The translations under genes were made by a program, and so were the position numbers. A stretch of DNA of 64,000 nucleotides from Streptomyces daqingensis (lineage in GTDB: Bacteria > Actinomycetota > Actinomycetes > Streptomycetales > Streptomycetaceae): assembly GCF_014645895.1 (NCBI RefSeq), contig NZ_BMMP01000004.1, positions 294,040 through 358,039 of the forward strand, read 5' to 3'. Below, piece after piece: positions 1 through 7,465 of this stretch (position 1 is its first letter; every line of letters begins with the position of its first letter). Under the pieces are notes generated by a model. It was given only the letters and a program-made list of their open reading frames with translations. It did no database searches and had not been told where the DNA came from.

Positions 1-33
1 GCAACCGGGACGGCTGAGAGGGACAGGACCACG

Positions 34-300
34 ATGGCGAGTGGCACGATCCGTTATTGGGCTGCGGCGAAGGCCGCCGCCGGGGTGGCCGAGGAGCGGT
101 ACGAGGCCGACACCCTCGCCGGCGCCCTCGACAGTGCCCGCGAACGGCACGGCGAACGCCCCGACTTCGCACGCGTACTGCTGCGCTGCTCCTTCCTCGT
201 CGACGGCGAGCCCGTGGGCAAGCGCGCTCACCAGGCGGTGGCGCTGCGCGACGGCGGAACCGTCGAGGTGCTCCCCCCGTTCGCGGGAGGCTGCGCATGA
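34..300 (+). CDS. MoaD/ThiS-family sulfur carrier protein with Gly-Gly-Cys-Ala tail
   Basis: An 88-residue ubiquitin-like (beta-grasp) small sulfur carrier. Family members are adenylated and then thiocarboxylated on a C-terminal Gly-Gly to donate sulfur for molybdopterin, thiamine, cysteine or other products. The N-terminal strand (IRYWAAAKAAAG) and the terminal block EVLPPFAGG fit MoaD/ThiS. Oddly the protein does not stop after Gly-Gly but carries Cys-Ala. It would therefore need trimming by a JAMM-type peptidase before activation, as known for QbsE and some actinobacterial carriers, unless the tail is simply tolerated. A GAGAGGGA ribosome site precedes the ATG. The stop overlaps the next gene (ATGA). 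A possible upstream gene ends at base 17. The pathway served is unknown; the nearby rhodanese and DsrE genes suggest general sulfur relay. Confidence 0.85.
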   Translation: MASGTIRYWAAAKAAAGVAEERYEADTLAGALDSARERHGERPDFARVLLRCSFLVDGEPVGKRAHQAVALRDGGTVEVLPPFAGGCA

Positions 301-1334
301 GCGACCAGCCGCAGCACAGGGCGTACGGCGACGGCGAACAGCCGCCACACCGGGGCCCCGAGGAGACGTACGGGACGCGGTACGCGGGCTACGGGCGCCC
401 CCACCCCGGCCCCGGCCCGATGCCGGCGGCAGCGCCCGGCAACGCGTCCGGTCCGGTCCCCTCCGGCGCGCCCGCGGGTACGGCCGCGGCGTCCGCGACG
501 GGCCAGATGCCTATCACCCCGCCGGGAGCGACGGCGCCCGGACGGCCGGGCGTTCCGGGCCGCGCCGGCGGCTCGCCCCTCATCGCACCCGGCTTCCAGC
601 CCGCGCTGCTGACCGCCGCCCTCGCCGTGCTGGTCGGCGGGGCCGCCCCGCTGGGACCGCTCCCGCTCGCCGCCGCCGTCCTGATGCTCCAGGCGGTGAC
701 CGCCGCGGGCTGGTTCCGTCTCAACGGGATGTGGCCCGCGCGGCAGGGCATCGCCCTCGCGTTCCTCGGGGGCCTGGCCGCCGACGCCGGCCTTCTCCTG
801 ACGTGGAGCGGGCAGGCCGCCGCCGTCGTCCTGGGCACGCTCGGAGTCTGGTGCCTGCTCACCCTCACGCTCCACCTGCGCAACCGGTCCGGGCCGGGGG
901 ACGAGCGGCTCTACGCCCTGACCGCGGCGTTCACGGCGACGGCGCTGACCGTCGTCGCCGCCGGGTTCCTCGCCACGCTCGACATGGCCGGGTCCGACGC
1001 CGTGACGGCCGGCTGCGCCGCCGTGGCCGTCGCCGCCCTCGCTCGTACGCTACCGCTGCCGCCGTGGGTCTCGCCCGCGGTCGCGCTGCTCGCCGCGGCG
1101 GGCGCGGGGATCGCGGCCGGGCAGCTGACGGGCCTGAGCGGGGGCGTCGGGCTCGCGGGTCCCGCCGCAGCGGGCGGACTGCTCGGCCTGGTCGCGGGCG
1201 GCTGCGCCCTGACGGGCCTGCGAGTGGCGAGCTACGACTACCCGTCGCGGTTCGTGCACATGACGGCGGGCGTCGCCCTGCCGCTGACCCTCGCGGCACC
1301 AGCCGTCTATCTGCTCGGTCGGGCCTTCGTCTGA
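297..1334 (+). CDS. Conserved actinobacterial integral membrane protein, function unknown
   Basis: A 345-residue protein with a long Pro/Gly/Ala-rich, probably disordered N-terminus (about residues 1-100), followed by roughly eight to nine hydrophobic segments rich in Ala, Leu and Gly. No catalytic motif or transporter signature was recognised. It ends with a conserved-looking segment (YDYPSRFVHM then a final membrane helix). The start is fixed by an ATGA overlap with the sulfur-carrier gene, which implies translational coupling. The gene is usually found beside the sulfur carrier and the DUF2993 protein in Streptomyces (recalled, not checked here). A role in envelope or transport is only a guess. 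Confidence 0.75.
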   Translation: MSDQPQHRAYGDGEQPPHRGPEETYGTRYAGYGRPHPGPGPMPAAAPGNASGPVPSGAPAGTAAASATGQMPITPPGATAPGRPGVPGRAGGSPLIAPGFQPALLTAALAVLVGGAAPLGPLPLAAAVLMLQAVTAAGWFRLNGMWPARQGIALAFLGGLAADAGLLLTWSGQAAAVVLGTLGVWCLLTLTLHLRNRSGPGDERLYALTAAFTATALTVVAAGFLATLDMAGSDAVTAGCAAVAVAALARTLPLPPWVSPAVALLAAAGAGIAAGQLTGLSGGVGLAGPAAAGGLLGLVAGGCALTGLRVASYDYPSRFVHMTAGVALPLTLAAPAVYLLGRAFV

Positions 1335-1463
1335 CAAATCCCTCGGGTTAGGCTCGCGGCAGACCCGTGACCCCGGGTCTACGGGCTGCCCGTGGCCCGC
1401 GGGTCTGCGCAGACCGGAGACCCGGCCGAGCCGAGAGCCGCCGCTACATGGGGGAGATCGCAG

Positions 1464-2171
1464 ATGCGCGCACTACGCAGGGGGCTCCTCGTCCTCCTCG
1501 TCCTCGCGGTGCTGTTCGTCGGCGCCGACCGGCTCGCCGTGAAGCTCGCGGAGGACGAGGCGGCCGAGAGGATCAAGGGCGCGGACGGCGTCTCCTCCTC
1601 GACCGACGCCTCGGTCGACATCAAGGGCTTCCCCTTCCTCACCCAGATCGCCGGCCGGGAACTCGAGCAGATCGACGCGGAGCTGAAAGGCATGAAGGCC
1701 GGGCCGGGCGACGCCCTGACCGTCAGCCGCGTCGACGCCCGGCTGAAGAACGTGCGCATCGGCAGCGACTACTCCTCCGCCGTGGCCGAGACGGCCACCG
1801 GCAGCGCCTTCGTCTCCTACAAGGAGCTGACCAAGGCCGCCCACGAGGGGGTCCGGGTCAGCTACGGCGGCAAGGACAAGAACGGGAAAGGCCGGGTCAA
1901 GGTCTCCGCCGGGATCACCCTGCTCGGCCAGACCTTCGAACGCAGCGTCACCAGCACGGTCTCCGTCTCGAAGGGCGACATCGTGGAGCTGCACGCCGAC
2001 GAGGTGCCGGGAGACGGCATCCCCGGCCTGGAGGGCGCGATCCGGCAGCGCATCGACTTCGCGCGGAAGATAGCGGGACTCCCCCCGGGCCTGGAGCTGG
2101 AGCGGGTCCAGGCGACGAAGAAGGGCATCGAGCTGTCGGTGCGGGGCAAGGACCTGGAGCTCTCCGAGTAG
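1464..2171 (+). CDS. DUF2993 (LmeA-like) membrane-anchored lipid-binding protein
   Basis: A 235-residue protein with an N-terminal membrane anchor (RRGLLVLLVLAVLFVGADRL) and a DUF2993 body. The hallmark of the family is the early segment ASVDIKGFPFLTQIAGRELEQI. The mycobacterial relative LmeA is a periplasmic phospholipid-binding protein needed for lipomannan maturation, so an envelope lipid role is plausible here. The chosen ATG has GGGGGAG about 10 bases upstream; the reading frame stays open further upstream but has no comparable ribosome site. The 500-base gap that follows holds the cysteine leader peptide of the sulfurtransferase gene. Confidence 0.85.
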   Translation: MRALRRGLLVLLVLAVLFVGADRLAVKLAEDEAAERIKGADGVSSSTDASVDIKGFPFLTQIAGRELEQIDAELKGMKAGPGDALTVSRVDARLKNVRIGSDYSSAVAETATGSAFVSYKELTKAAHEGVRVSYGGKDKNGKGRVKVSAGITLLGQTFERSVTSTVSVSKGDIVELHADEVPGDGIPGLEGAIRQRIDFARKIAGLPPGLELERVQATKKGIELSVRGKDLELSE

Positions 2172-2330
2172 GAGCCGCACCGGGCGCCGCCCCGTCCGGC
2201 AGCCGAGACAGAAGCGTCCGCGAGCGGGTCTCTTCCGGCCGCTCGCCGCACCGCGGCACCCCGGAGGGCCCGTCTCTCGCGGCGTGCATCCCACATTGTG
2301 ATCGCACACGTCTCACCATATGGATTCACG

Positions 2331-2360
2331 GTGACACGGGACCTCCGACGTCCTTACGAT
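2331..2360 (+). promoter_or_regulatory. Promoter of the cysA leader transcript
   Basis: A -35 hexamer GTGACA (2331-2336; 5 of 6 to TTGACA) lies 18 bases before a -10 hexamer TACGAT (2355-2360). Transcription would start about 7 bases later, at or next to the ATG at 2368, so the leader peptide is probably translated from a leaderless mRNA. Read directly from the sequence; the start site is inferred. Confidence 0.65.
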
Positions 2361-2367
2361 CGGCTAC

Positions 2368-2451
2368 ATGAAGCGACAGGCGGACCTCACGAAGCGGCGT
2401 GCAGTCGATCTGTGCCGTGTCGCCGCAATGCTCTGTCGCATCCCCTCCTGA
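2368..2451 (+). CDS. Cysteine-containing leader peptide upstream of cysA
   Basis: A 27-codon open frame beginning MKRQADLTKRRAVDLCR, basic at the N-terminus and with two cysteine codons (residues 16 and 23) near the end. It matches the short 'putative leader peptide' found upstream of the rhodanese gene in many streptomycetes (recalled). It lies 220 bases ahead of the sulfurtransferase start and directly behind its own promoter. The gap holds complementary arms AGCCGGAG (2472-2479) with CTCCGGCT (2527-2534), and ACCTCC (2610-2615) with GGAGGT (2630-2635). Ribosome pausing at the Cys codons when charged tRNA-Cys is scarce could alter this folding and so control cysA. Cysteine-responsive leaders of this kind are established in mycobacteria; here the mechanism is inferred. 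Confidence 0.75.
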   Translation: MKRQADLTKRRAVDLCRVAAMLCRIPS

Positions 2452-2671
2452 CGGCTGCCACCAGCACGCTCAGCCGGAGCCCCACAGCCGGCGGCTGCTC
2501 GTCCGCATCCGCGTCCGCCCGCCGGACTCCGGCTCCCCGCCGCACGGCGCCCTGCCCGCGCGCCTGACGATCCCCTGCGAACGGGCGCGAAAGCACCGCA
2601 TCAGTACGAACCTCCCCGCGGCCACGCGTGGAGGTGCCGCCCTCATCAGCAACCTGCCTCGGAGGAGAACC

Positions 2672-3511
2672 ATGAGCCGCAGTGACGTCCTCGTAGACGC
2701 CGACTGGGTCCAGGACCGCATCGACGACCCCAAGACGGTCATCGTCGAGGTCGACGAGGACACCTCGGCCTATGACAAGAACCACATCAAGAACGCCGTC
2801 CGCATCGACTGGAAGCAGGACCTCCAGGACCCGGTGCGCCGTGACTTCGTCGACCAGGAGGGCTTCGAGAAGCTGCTCTCCGAGAAGGGCATCTCGAACG
2901 ACGACACGGTCGTGCTCTACGGCGGCAACAACAACTGGTTCGCGGCCTACGCCTACTGGTACTTCAAGCTCTACGGCCACCAGGACGTGAAGCTGCTCGA
3001 CGGCGGCCGAAAGAAGTGGGAGCTCGACTCCCGCGACCTGGTCGCCGAGGTGCCGTCGCGTGAGAAGACCCAGTACAAGGCCAAGCCGCAGGACACCTCC
3101 ATCCGCGCGTTCCGCGACGAGGTCGTCGAGGCGATCAACACCAAGAACCTCGTCGACGTCCGCTCCCCCGACGAGTTCAGCGGCAAGCTGCTCGCCCCGG
3201 CCCACCTGCCGCAGGAGCAGTCCCAGCGTCCCGGCCACGTGCCGAGCGCCCGCAACATCCCCTGGTCGAAGTCGGCCAACGACGACGGCACCTTCAAGTC
3301 CGACGAGGAGCTGAAGGAGCTGTACGAGGGCGAGGGCGTCGACCTGGGCAAGGACACGATCGCCTACTGCCGCATCGGCGAGCGCAGCGCCCACAGCTGG
3401 TTCGTGCTGCACGAGCTGCTGGGCCAGGAGAACGTCAAGAACTACGACGGCTCCTGGACGGAGTACGGCTCGCTGGTCGGCGTCCCCGTCGCCGTCGGCA
3501 CCGAGGACTGA
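2672..3511 (+). CDS. cysA: Thiosulfate/3-mercaptopyruvate sulfurtransferase (rhodanese)
   Basis: A 279-residue two-domain rhodanese. It moves sulfane sulfur from thiosulfate or 3-mercaptopyruvate to cyanide or a thiol acceptor through a persulfide on the catalytic cysteine of the second domain. The active loop YCRIGERSAHSW is intact (Cys followed by the R-x-G-x-R-[ST] type loop). The N-terminal domain begins DVLVDADWVQDRI and lacks a catalytic cysteine, as usual. The start is supported by GGAGGAG 5 bases before the ATG. It is followed 53 bases later by the SseC-like gene, an association also seen in M. tuberculosis (cysA2/sseC2). Expression is probably controlled by the upstream cysteine leader. 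Confidence 0.95.
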   Translation: MSRSDVLVDADWVQDRIDDPKTVIVEVDEDTSAYDKNHIKNAVRIDWKQDLQDPVRRDFVDQEGFEKLLSEKGISNDDTVVLYGGNNNWFAAYAYWYFKLYGHQDVKLLDGGRKKWELDSRDLVAEVPSREKTQYKAKPQDTSIRAFRDEVVEAINTKNLVDVRSPDEFSGKLLAPAHLPQEQSQRPGHVPSARNIPWSKSANDDGTFKSDEELKELYEGEGVDLGKDTIAYCRIGERSAHSWFVLHELLGQENVKNYDGSWTEYGSLVGVPVAVGTED

Positions 3512-3564
3512 ATCCCCGCCTCCGGGCCCCGATCCCCAGACTGAAGAAACCGAAGGGAAATCCC

Positions 3565-3852
3565 ATGTGCGGAGCTAAGGCGGGCGGCCCCGACGCCTCC
3601 ACCGTCAAGCCCGGTGAGACGACGATCCAGGGCAGCGTGACCCGCGACGGCGAGCCCGTCACCGGCTACGTGCGGCTGCTGGACTCCACCGGCGAGTTCA
3701 CCGCGGAGGTCCCCACCTCCGCCACCGGCCAGTTCCGCTTCTACGCGGCCGAGGGCACCTGGACCGTGCGCGCCCTGGTCCCGGGCGCCACGGCGGACCG
3801 CAAGGTCGTGGCCGAGGACGGCGCCCTCTCGGAGGTCGCCATCGCGGTCTGA
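3565..3852 (+). CDS. DUF1416 (SseC-like) protein
   Basis: A 95-residue protein of the DUF1416 family, beginning MCGAKAGGPDAS and containing an immunoglobulin-like/carboxypeptidase-regulatory beta fold (GSVTRDGEPVTGYVRLLD ... FRFYAAEGTWTVRAL). It is almost always encoded directly after rhodanese CysA in actinobacteria, where the mycobacterial homologue is named SseC. A role in sulfur transfer or as a partner of the rhodanese is inferred from this linkage; no activity is established. The invariant Cys2 near the N-terminus could be functional. A strong hairpin directly downstream suggests that the transcript ends here. Confidence 0.88.
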   Translation: MCGAKAGGPDASTVKPGETTIQGSVTRDGEPVTGYVRLLDSTGEFTAEVPTSATGQFRFYAAEGTWTVRALVPGATADRKVVAEDGALSEVAIAV

Positions 3853-3868
3853 CCGCCGCAGCACCCAT

Positions 3869-3904
3869 GGAGCCGCGTCCCGGGACGTCCCGGGGCGCGG
3901 CTCC
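3869..3904 (+). terminator. Hairpin terminator after the cysA-sseC transcript
   Basis: Two 18-base arms (3869-3886 and 3887-3904) pair along their whole length apart from one G-U-type mismatch, giving a nearly perfect 36-base palindrome 17 bases after the DUF1416 stop. It has no U-tract, as is common in Streptomyces. Confidence 0.7.
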
Positions 3905-3982
3905 GTCGCGTCCGGCACCCGGCGTGGCCCCTCCTGTCAGCCGGGACGTCCCGTCAGCCCCGACCGGCATACGCTTGCCCGC

Positions 3983-4351
3983 ATGGCAGCTACCAGGAAG
4001 CTCGTGATCAAGGTGACGGCCGGGGCGGACGCTCCGGAGCGGTGCTCGCAGGCCTTCACGGTCGCCGCGGTGGCGGCGGCCAGCGGCGTGGAGGTCTCGC
4101 TGTGGCTCACGGGCGAATCCGCGTGGTTCGCGCTGCCCGGCCGCGCCGCCGAGTTCGAACTGCCGCACGCGGCGCCCCTTCCCGAACTGATGGAGGGCGT
4201 GCGGGCCGGGGGCGGCATCACCCTGTGCACCCAGTGCGCGGCCCGCCGCGGAATCGAGCAGAAGGACGTCCTCGACGGTGTGCGCATCGCGGGCGCCCAG
4301 GTGTTCGTCAGCGAGATCACCGGCGAGGGCGTCCAGGCGCTCGTCTACTGA
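3983..4351 (+). CDS. DsrE-family protein
   Basis: A 122-residue DsrE/YchN-like protein. It starts with a beta strand (KLVIKVTAGAD) followed by a helix over the putative active cavity, and ends with the family-typical block VRIAGAQVFVSEI. DsrE folds handle sulfur relay in some bacteria. Cys75 and Cys78 (the LCTQCAAR segment) are the only paired cysteines and are candidate persulfide carriers. The gene follows the rhodanese pair but is separated from it by a terminator, so it is probably transcribed alone. Function is inferred from family and location. Confidence 0.82.
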   Translation: MAATRKLVIKVTAGADAPERCSQAFTVAAVAAASGVEVSLWLTGESAWFALPGRAAEFELPHAAPLPELMEGVRAGGGITLCTQCAARRGIEQKDVLDGVRIAGAQVFVSEITGEGVQALVY

Positions 4352-4493
4352 CCGGCCGCCCGGCACGGCCGCGCGGGCGCCCGCCCGCCTCCCGTACGCC
4401 CCGCACCCGGCGGCGGGAGGCCTCCGCGGAGCGGATTAGACTCGGGGGCGTACGTCGAACAGCACACTTCGCCACATCCAAGGAGCACACCCC

Positions 4494-4595
4494 GTGCTTG
4501 AGGCATTCTTCACCGCGCTGATGGTCCTCGTCTGCGTCGGCACCGCGGCCTTCGCCGGTCTGACGCTCAAGAAGCTCTACCAGGGCCAGCGCTGA
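4494..4595 (+). CDS. 33-residue single-span membrane microprotein
   Basis: A very short gene starting with GTG: Leu-Glu-Ala-Phe-Phe, then a hydrophobic stretch (TALMVLVCVGTAAFAGLTL) long enough for one membrane helix, and a basic tail LKKLYQGQR. A good ribosome site (AAGGAGC) lies 7 bases before the GTG and a -10-like TAGACT lies at 4437-4442. Codon use follows the high-GC third-position rule of its neighbours. A similar small protein sits ahead of the nitrobindin-like gene in other streptomycetes (recalled). Function is unknown. Confidence 0.7.
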   Translation: MLEAFFTALMVLVCVGTAAFAGLTLKKLYQGQR

Positions 4596-4670
4596 CCGCA
4601 CCGGCGGCCGGCTCTCACCGGCTCCGCTCGTAAACCCTTCCACGGCTTCCTACAGATCGTCTGAGTCCTC

Positions 4671-5249
4671 ATGATCGAGATCCCGTCCGACCTGCACCCG
4701 GACCTCGTCCCCCTGGCCTTCCTGCTCGGCAACTGGCAGGGCGCGGGCGTCGCCGCCCTGGACGGAGAGGACGGCCCCGGCACGGACAAGTGCAACTTCG
4801 GGCAGGAGGTCGCCTTCAGCCACGACGGGCGTGACTTCCTCCAGTACGTCTCGCAGAGCTGGCAGCTCGACGACGACGGCAAGAAGGTGCGTCCGCTGGA
4901 GACCGAGAGCGGCTTCTGGCGCATCGACTCCGAGCGCAAGGTCGAGGTCGTCATGGTGCGCGACCAGGGGATCGCCGAGGTCTGGTACGGCGAGATGGCC
5001 GACCAGAAGCCGCAGATCGACCTCGCGACGGACGCCATCGCCCGCACGCCCTCGGCCGGCGAGTACAGCGGCGGCAAGCGCCTCTACGGCTACGTCAACG
5101 GCGACCTTATGTGGGTGGGCGAGCGGGCCGCTCCGGGCGTGCCCCTCCAGCCGTACATGTCGGCACACCTGAAGAAGGCCGTCGACCCCAGCGAGTGGGC
5201 GAAGGACCTGGGCGATCTGCCCGACGACGGGATCGCCTTCTTCAAATAG
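4671..5249 (+). CDS. Nitrobindin-like haem-binding protein (FABP-like, DUF1794)
   Basis: A 192-residue beta-barrel protein of the bacterial nitrobindin/THAP4 C-terminal family. The opening motif GNWQGAG (G-x-W-x-G-x-G) is the family signature, and a histidine near the C-terminal end (PYMSAHLKKAV) is in the position of the proximal haem ligand. Family members bind ferric haem and isomerise peroxynitrite to nitrate. The gene sits directly upstream of nur with a 22-base gap. Length is normal for the family. Confidence 0.88.
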   Translation: MIEIPSDLHPDLVPLAFLLGNWQGAGVAALDGEDGPGTDKCNFGQEVAFSHDGRDFLQYVSQSWQLDDDGKKVRPLETESGFWRIDSERKVEVVMVRDQGIAEVWYGEMADQKPQIDLATDAIARTPSAGEYSGGKRLYGYVNGDLMWVGERAAPGVPLQPYMSAHLKKAVDPSEWAKDLGDLPDDGIAFFK

Positions 5250-5259
5250 GCCGCGGTCC

Positions 5260-5265
5260 TACACT
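5260..5265 (+). promoter_or_regulatory. -10 hexamer of nur, predicting a leaderless mRNA
   Basis: TACACT ends 6 bases before the GTG start of nur and there is no ribosome-binding sequence between them, so transcription probably starts on or beside the start codon. Confidence 0.5.
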
Positions 5266-5271
5266 GACCGT

Positions 5272-5763
5272 GTGGTGACAACCGACTGGCAGAGCGACCT
5301 CAGAGCGCGCGGATACCGGCTGACGCCGCAGCGCCAGCTCGTGCTGGAGGCCGTCGACAAGCTGGAGCACTCCACGCCCGACGACATCCTCGCCGAGGTC
5401 CGGCGCACGGCGGGCGGCGTGAACATCTCCACCGTCTACCGGACGCTGGAACTGCTGGAGGAGCTCGGTCTCGTCTCGCACGCGCACCTGGGTCACGGCG
5501 CCCCCACGTACCACCTCGCCGACCGGCACGACCACATGCACCTCGTGTGCCGCGACTGCTCGGACGTGATCGAGGCGGAGCTGACGGTGGCCGGCGCGTT
5601 CGTCGACCGGATCCGCGAGACGTTCGGGTTCGACACCGACATGAAGCACTTCGCCATCTTCGGCCGCTGCGCGAAGTGCACCGAGAAGCGGCGTGGCGCG
5701 GCGGAACCCGAAGCGGACGAGCAGGTCCCGCGGCCCTCGAAGCGCCGCGGAGCCCCGTCGTAG
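5272..5763 (+). CDS. nur: Fur-family nickel-responsive regulator Nur
   Basis: A 163-residue Fur-family metalloregulator closely resembling S. coelicolor Nur, which with nickel represses nickel uptake and the iron superoxide dismutase gene. The winged-helix DNA-binding domain covers about residues 1-85 (RLTPQRQLVLEAVDKLEHSTPDD, then the recognition region NISTVYRTLELLEELGLV). The dimerisation/metal domain follows (DRHDHMHLVCRDC, then a C-terminal CAKC pair). The histidine-rich loop supplies metal ligands. The tail is longer and more charged than in S. coelicolor. Two adjacent GTG codons (5272, 5275) are possible starts; the -10 box favours the first. Confidence 0.92.
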   Translation: MVTTDWQSDLRARGYRLTPQRQLVLEAVDKLEHSTPDDILAEVRRTAGGVNISTVYRTLELLEELGLVSHAHLGHGAPTYHLADRHDHMHLVCRDCSDVIEAELTVAGAFVDRIRETFGFDTDMKHFAIFGRCAKCTEKRRGAAEPEADEQVPRPSKRRGAPS

Positions 5764-5825
5764 GCTGGTCGTATGCCGTTCGAAAGCCAGGTCCGTCGCC
5801 TCTTCCCGCAGCCCGGTGGTGCCGC

Positions 5826-6797
5826 ATGAACTCTCCGCTCCTTTCGCTGCCCGGCGCCGTCGCGGCAGAAGGCCAGGACGAAGGCGTCGCCGCGCACTAC
5901 GGCGACCTCTTCCGGGAGCAGCGGTCACTGGCCGAGGGCACCGGGTTCGTCGACCTCTCGCACCGCGGGGTCGTCACCGTCTCCGGCGACGACCGGCTCT
6001 CGTGGCTGCACCTGCTGCTGACCCAGCACGTCAGCGAACTCCCCGCCGGGCACGCCACGGAGGCGCTGATCCTCTCGGCGAACGGGCACATCGAGCACGC
6101 CCTGTACCTCGTCGACGACGGCGAGACCGTCTGGATGCACACCGAGCCCGGCACGCAGGAGGCGCTCATCGCCTACCTGGAGAGCATGCGGTTCTTCTAC
6201 CGCGTCGAAATCGCCGACCGCTCCGAGGAGTTCGCGGTCGTCCACCTTCCGGCGGGCTCCATCACGGAACCGCCCGAGGCCACCGCCGTGCGGGAGACGC
6301 CGCACGGCCGGGACCTCTTCCTGCCGCGCACCGCCCTGAAGTCCTTCGCGGAGACGAGCGGACCGGCCGTCGGCCTTCTCGCTTACGAGGCGCTCCGCGT
6401 GGAGAGCCACCGCCCGCGGCTGGGGATGGAGACCGACCACCGCACGATCCCGCACGAACTGGGGTGGCTCGGCTCGGCCGTCCACCTCGACAAGGGCTGC
6501 TACCGGGGGCAGGAGACCGTCGCCCGCGTGCACAACCTCGGCAAGCCGCCGCGCCGCCTGGTCTTCCTCCACCTGGACGGCAGCGAGGTGCGCCTCCCCG
6601 TGCACGGCGACGCGGTGCGGCTCGCCTCCGACGGGCCCGACGGGCGCAAGCTCGGCTTCGTCACCACCTCCGCCCGCCACCACGAACTCGGGCCCATCGC
6701 CATGGCGTTGATCAAGCGCAACGTTCCCGTGGACGCCCAGCTGATCGTCGGCGAGGACGCCACGGCGGCGGCGCAGGAAGTCGTCGTCGCCCCCTGA
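5826..6797 (+). CDS. YgfZ/GcvT-domain folate-binding protein
   Basis: A 323-residue protein of the YgfZ family, which uses tetrahydrofolate to support assembly or repair of iron-sulfur enzymes. The diagnostic motif K-G-C-Y-x-G-Q-E is present as LDKGCYRGQETVARVHNLG, including the functionally important cysteine. The first half is an aminomethyltransferase-like domain (FVDLSHRGVVTVSGDDRLSWLH), the second a GcvT C-terminal barrel. The ATG at 5826 is in family register and lies 62 bases after nur. It is convergent with dtd, 57 bases away. Confidence 0.9.
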   Translation: MNSPLLSLPGAVAAEGQDEGVAAHYGDLFREQRSLAEGTGFVDLSHRGVVTVSGDDRLSWLHLLLTQHVSELPAGHATEALILSANGHIEHALYLVDDGETVWMHTEPGTQEALIAYLESMRFFYRVEIADRSEEFAVVHLPAGSITEPPEATAVRETPHGRDLFLPRTALKSFAETSGPAVGLLAYEALRVESHRPRLGMETDHRTIPHELGWLGSAVHLDKGCYRGQETVARVHNLGKPPRRLVFLHLDGSEVRLPVHGDAVRLASDGPDGRKLGFVTTSARHHELGPIAMALIKRNVPVDAQLIVGEDATAAAQEVVVAP

Positions 6798-6854
6798 CGC
6801 GGCGCCTCTCCGCGCTCGCGGCGGGCGGCCGGCGCCCTGCCGGCCGGCGCCGTG

Positions 6855-7304
6855 TCAGATCTCCAGCAGGACGGTGAACGGGCCGTCGTTGGTCAGCGAC
6901 ACCCGCATCTTCGCGCCGAACCGCCCCGTCGCGACCTCCGCGCCCAACGTGCGGAGCTGCGCGACGACTTCGTCGACCAGCGGCTCCGCGACGGGGCCCG
7001 GGGCGGCCGCGTTCCAGGTGGGGCGGCGGCCCTTGCGCGCGTCACCGTAGAGGGTGAACTGGCTGACGACGAGGAGCGGCGCACCCACGTCGGAGCAGGA
7101 CTTCTCGCCGTCGAGGATCCTCAACGACCAGAGCTTGGCGGCCAGTCGGGCCGCCGTCGCGCCCGTGTCCTCGTGGGTGACGCCGACGAGGACGCACAGG
7201 CCCTCGCCGGTGATCTCCCCGACGGTCTCCGGCGCCGAGCCGTCCGGCGGATCCGCTTCCACCACGACGCTCGCACCGTTCACTCTCTGCACCACAGCTC
7301 GCAT
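6855..7304 (-). CDS. dtd: D-aminoacyl-tRNA deacylase
   Basis: A 149-residue Dtd, which hydrolyses D-amino acids (and mischarged glycine) from tRNA and so protects translation from wrong chirality. The two conserved active-site motifs are intact: SQFTLYGD and, near the C-terminus, TNDGPFT (the cross-subunit Gly-cisPro region). The start MRAVVQRV is the canonical family N-terminus; the open frame extends upstream but lacks homology there. Length is typical (about 145-150). It is divergent from rsiG, with a 161-base shared promoter region. Confidence 0.95.
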   Translation of the reverse strand: MRAVVQRVNGASVVVEADPPDGSAPETVGEITGEGLCVLVGVTHEDTGATAARLAAKLWSLRILDGEKSCSDVGAPLLVVSQFTLYGDARKGRRPTWNAAAPGPVAEPLVDEVVAQLRTLGAEVATGRFGAKMRVSLTNDGPFTVLLEI

Positions 7305-7465
7305 AGCAGCCATCATGCCGTGCGGCTCGGCGATGTGTTCGCATGCTCCGGATGGGTGCGACATCGCTGCGCGAGAGCCGCCCACAGTGGCACGATGCGT
7401 ACACGCGGTACGTACCGCAGCTCTCGCCGCCATTACGGCCATAAAGGATGAAGGGGACACCGCCC

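Noticed and set aside
1..17. End of an upstream gene at the left edge
   Set aside because: Only five codons to a TGA are visible, too little to support a feature.
6798..6854. GGCCGGCGCC repeats between ygfZ-like and dtd genes
   Set aside because: Self-complementary GC runs of this length are expected at this base composition; a terminator is possible but not distinctive.
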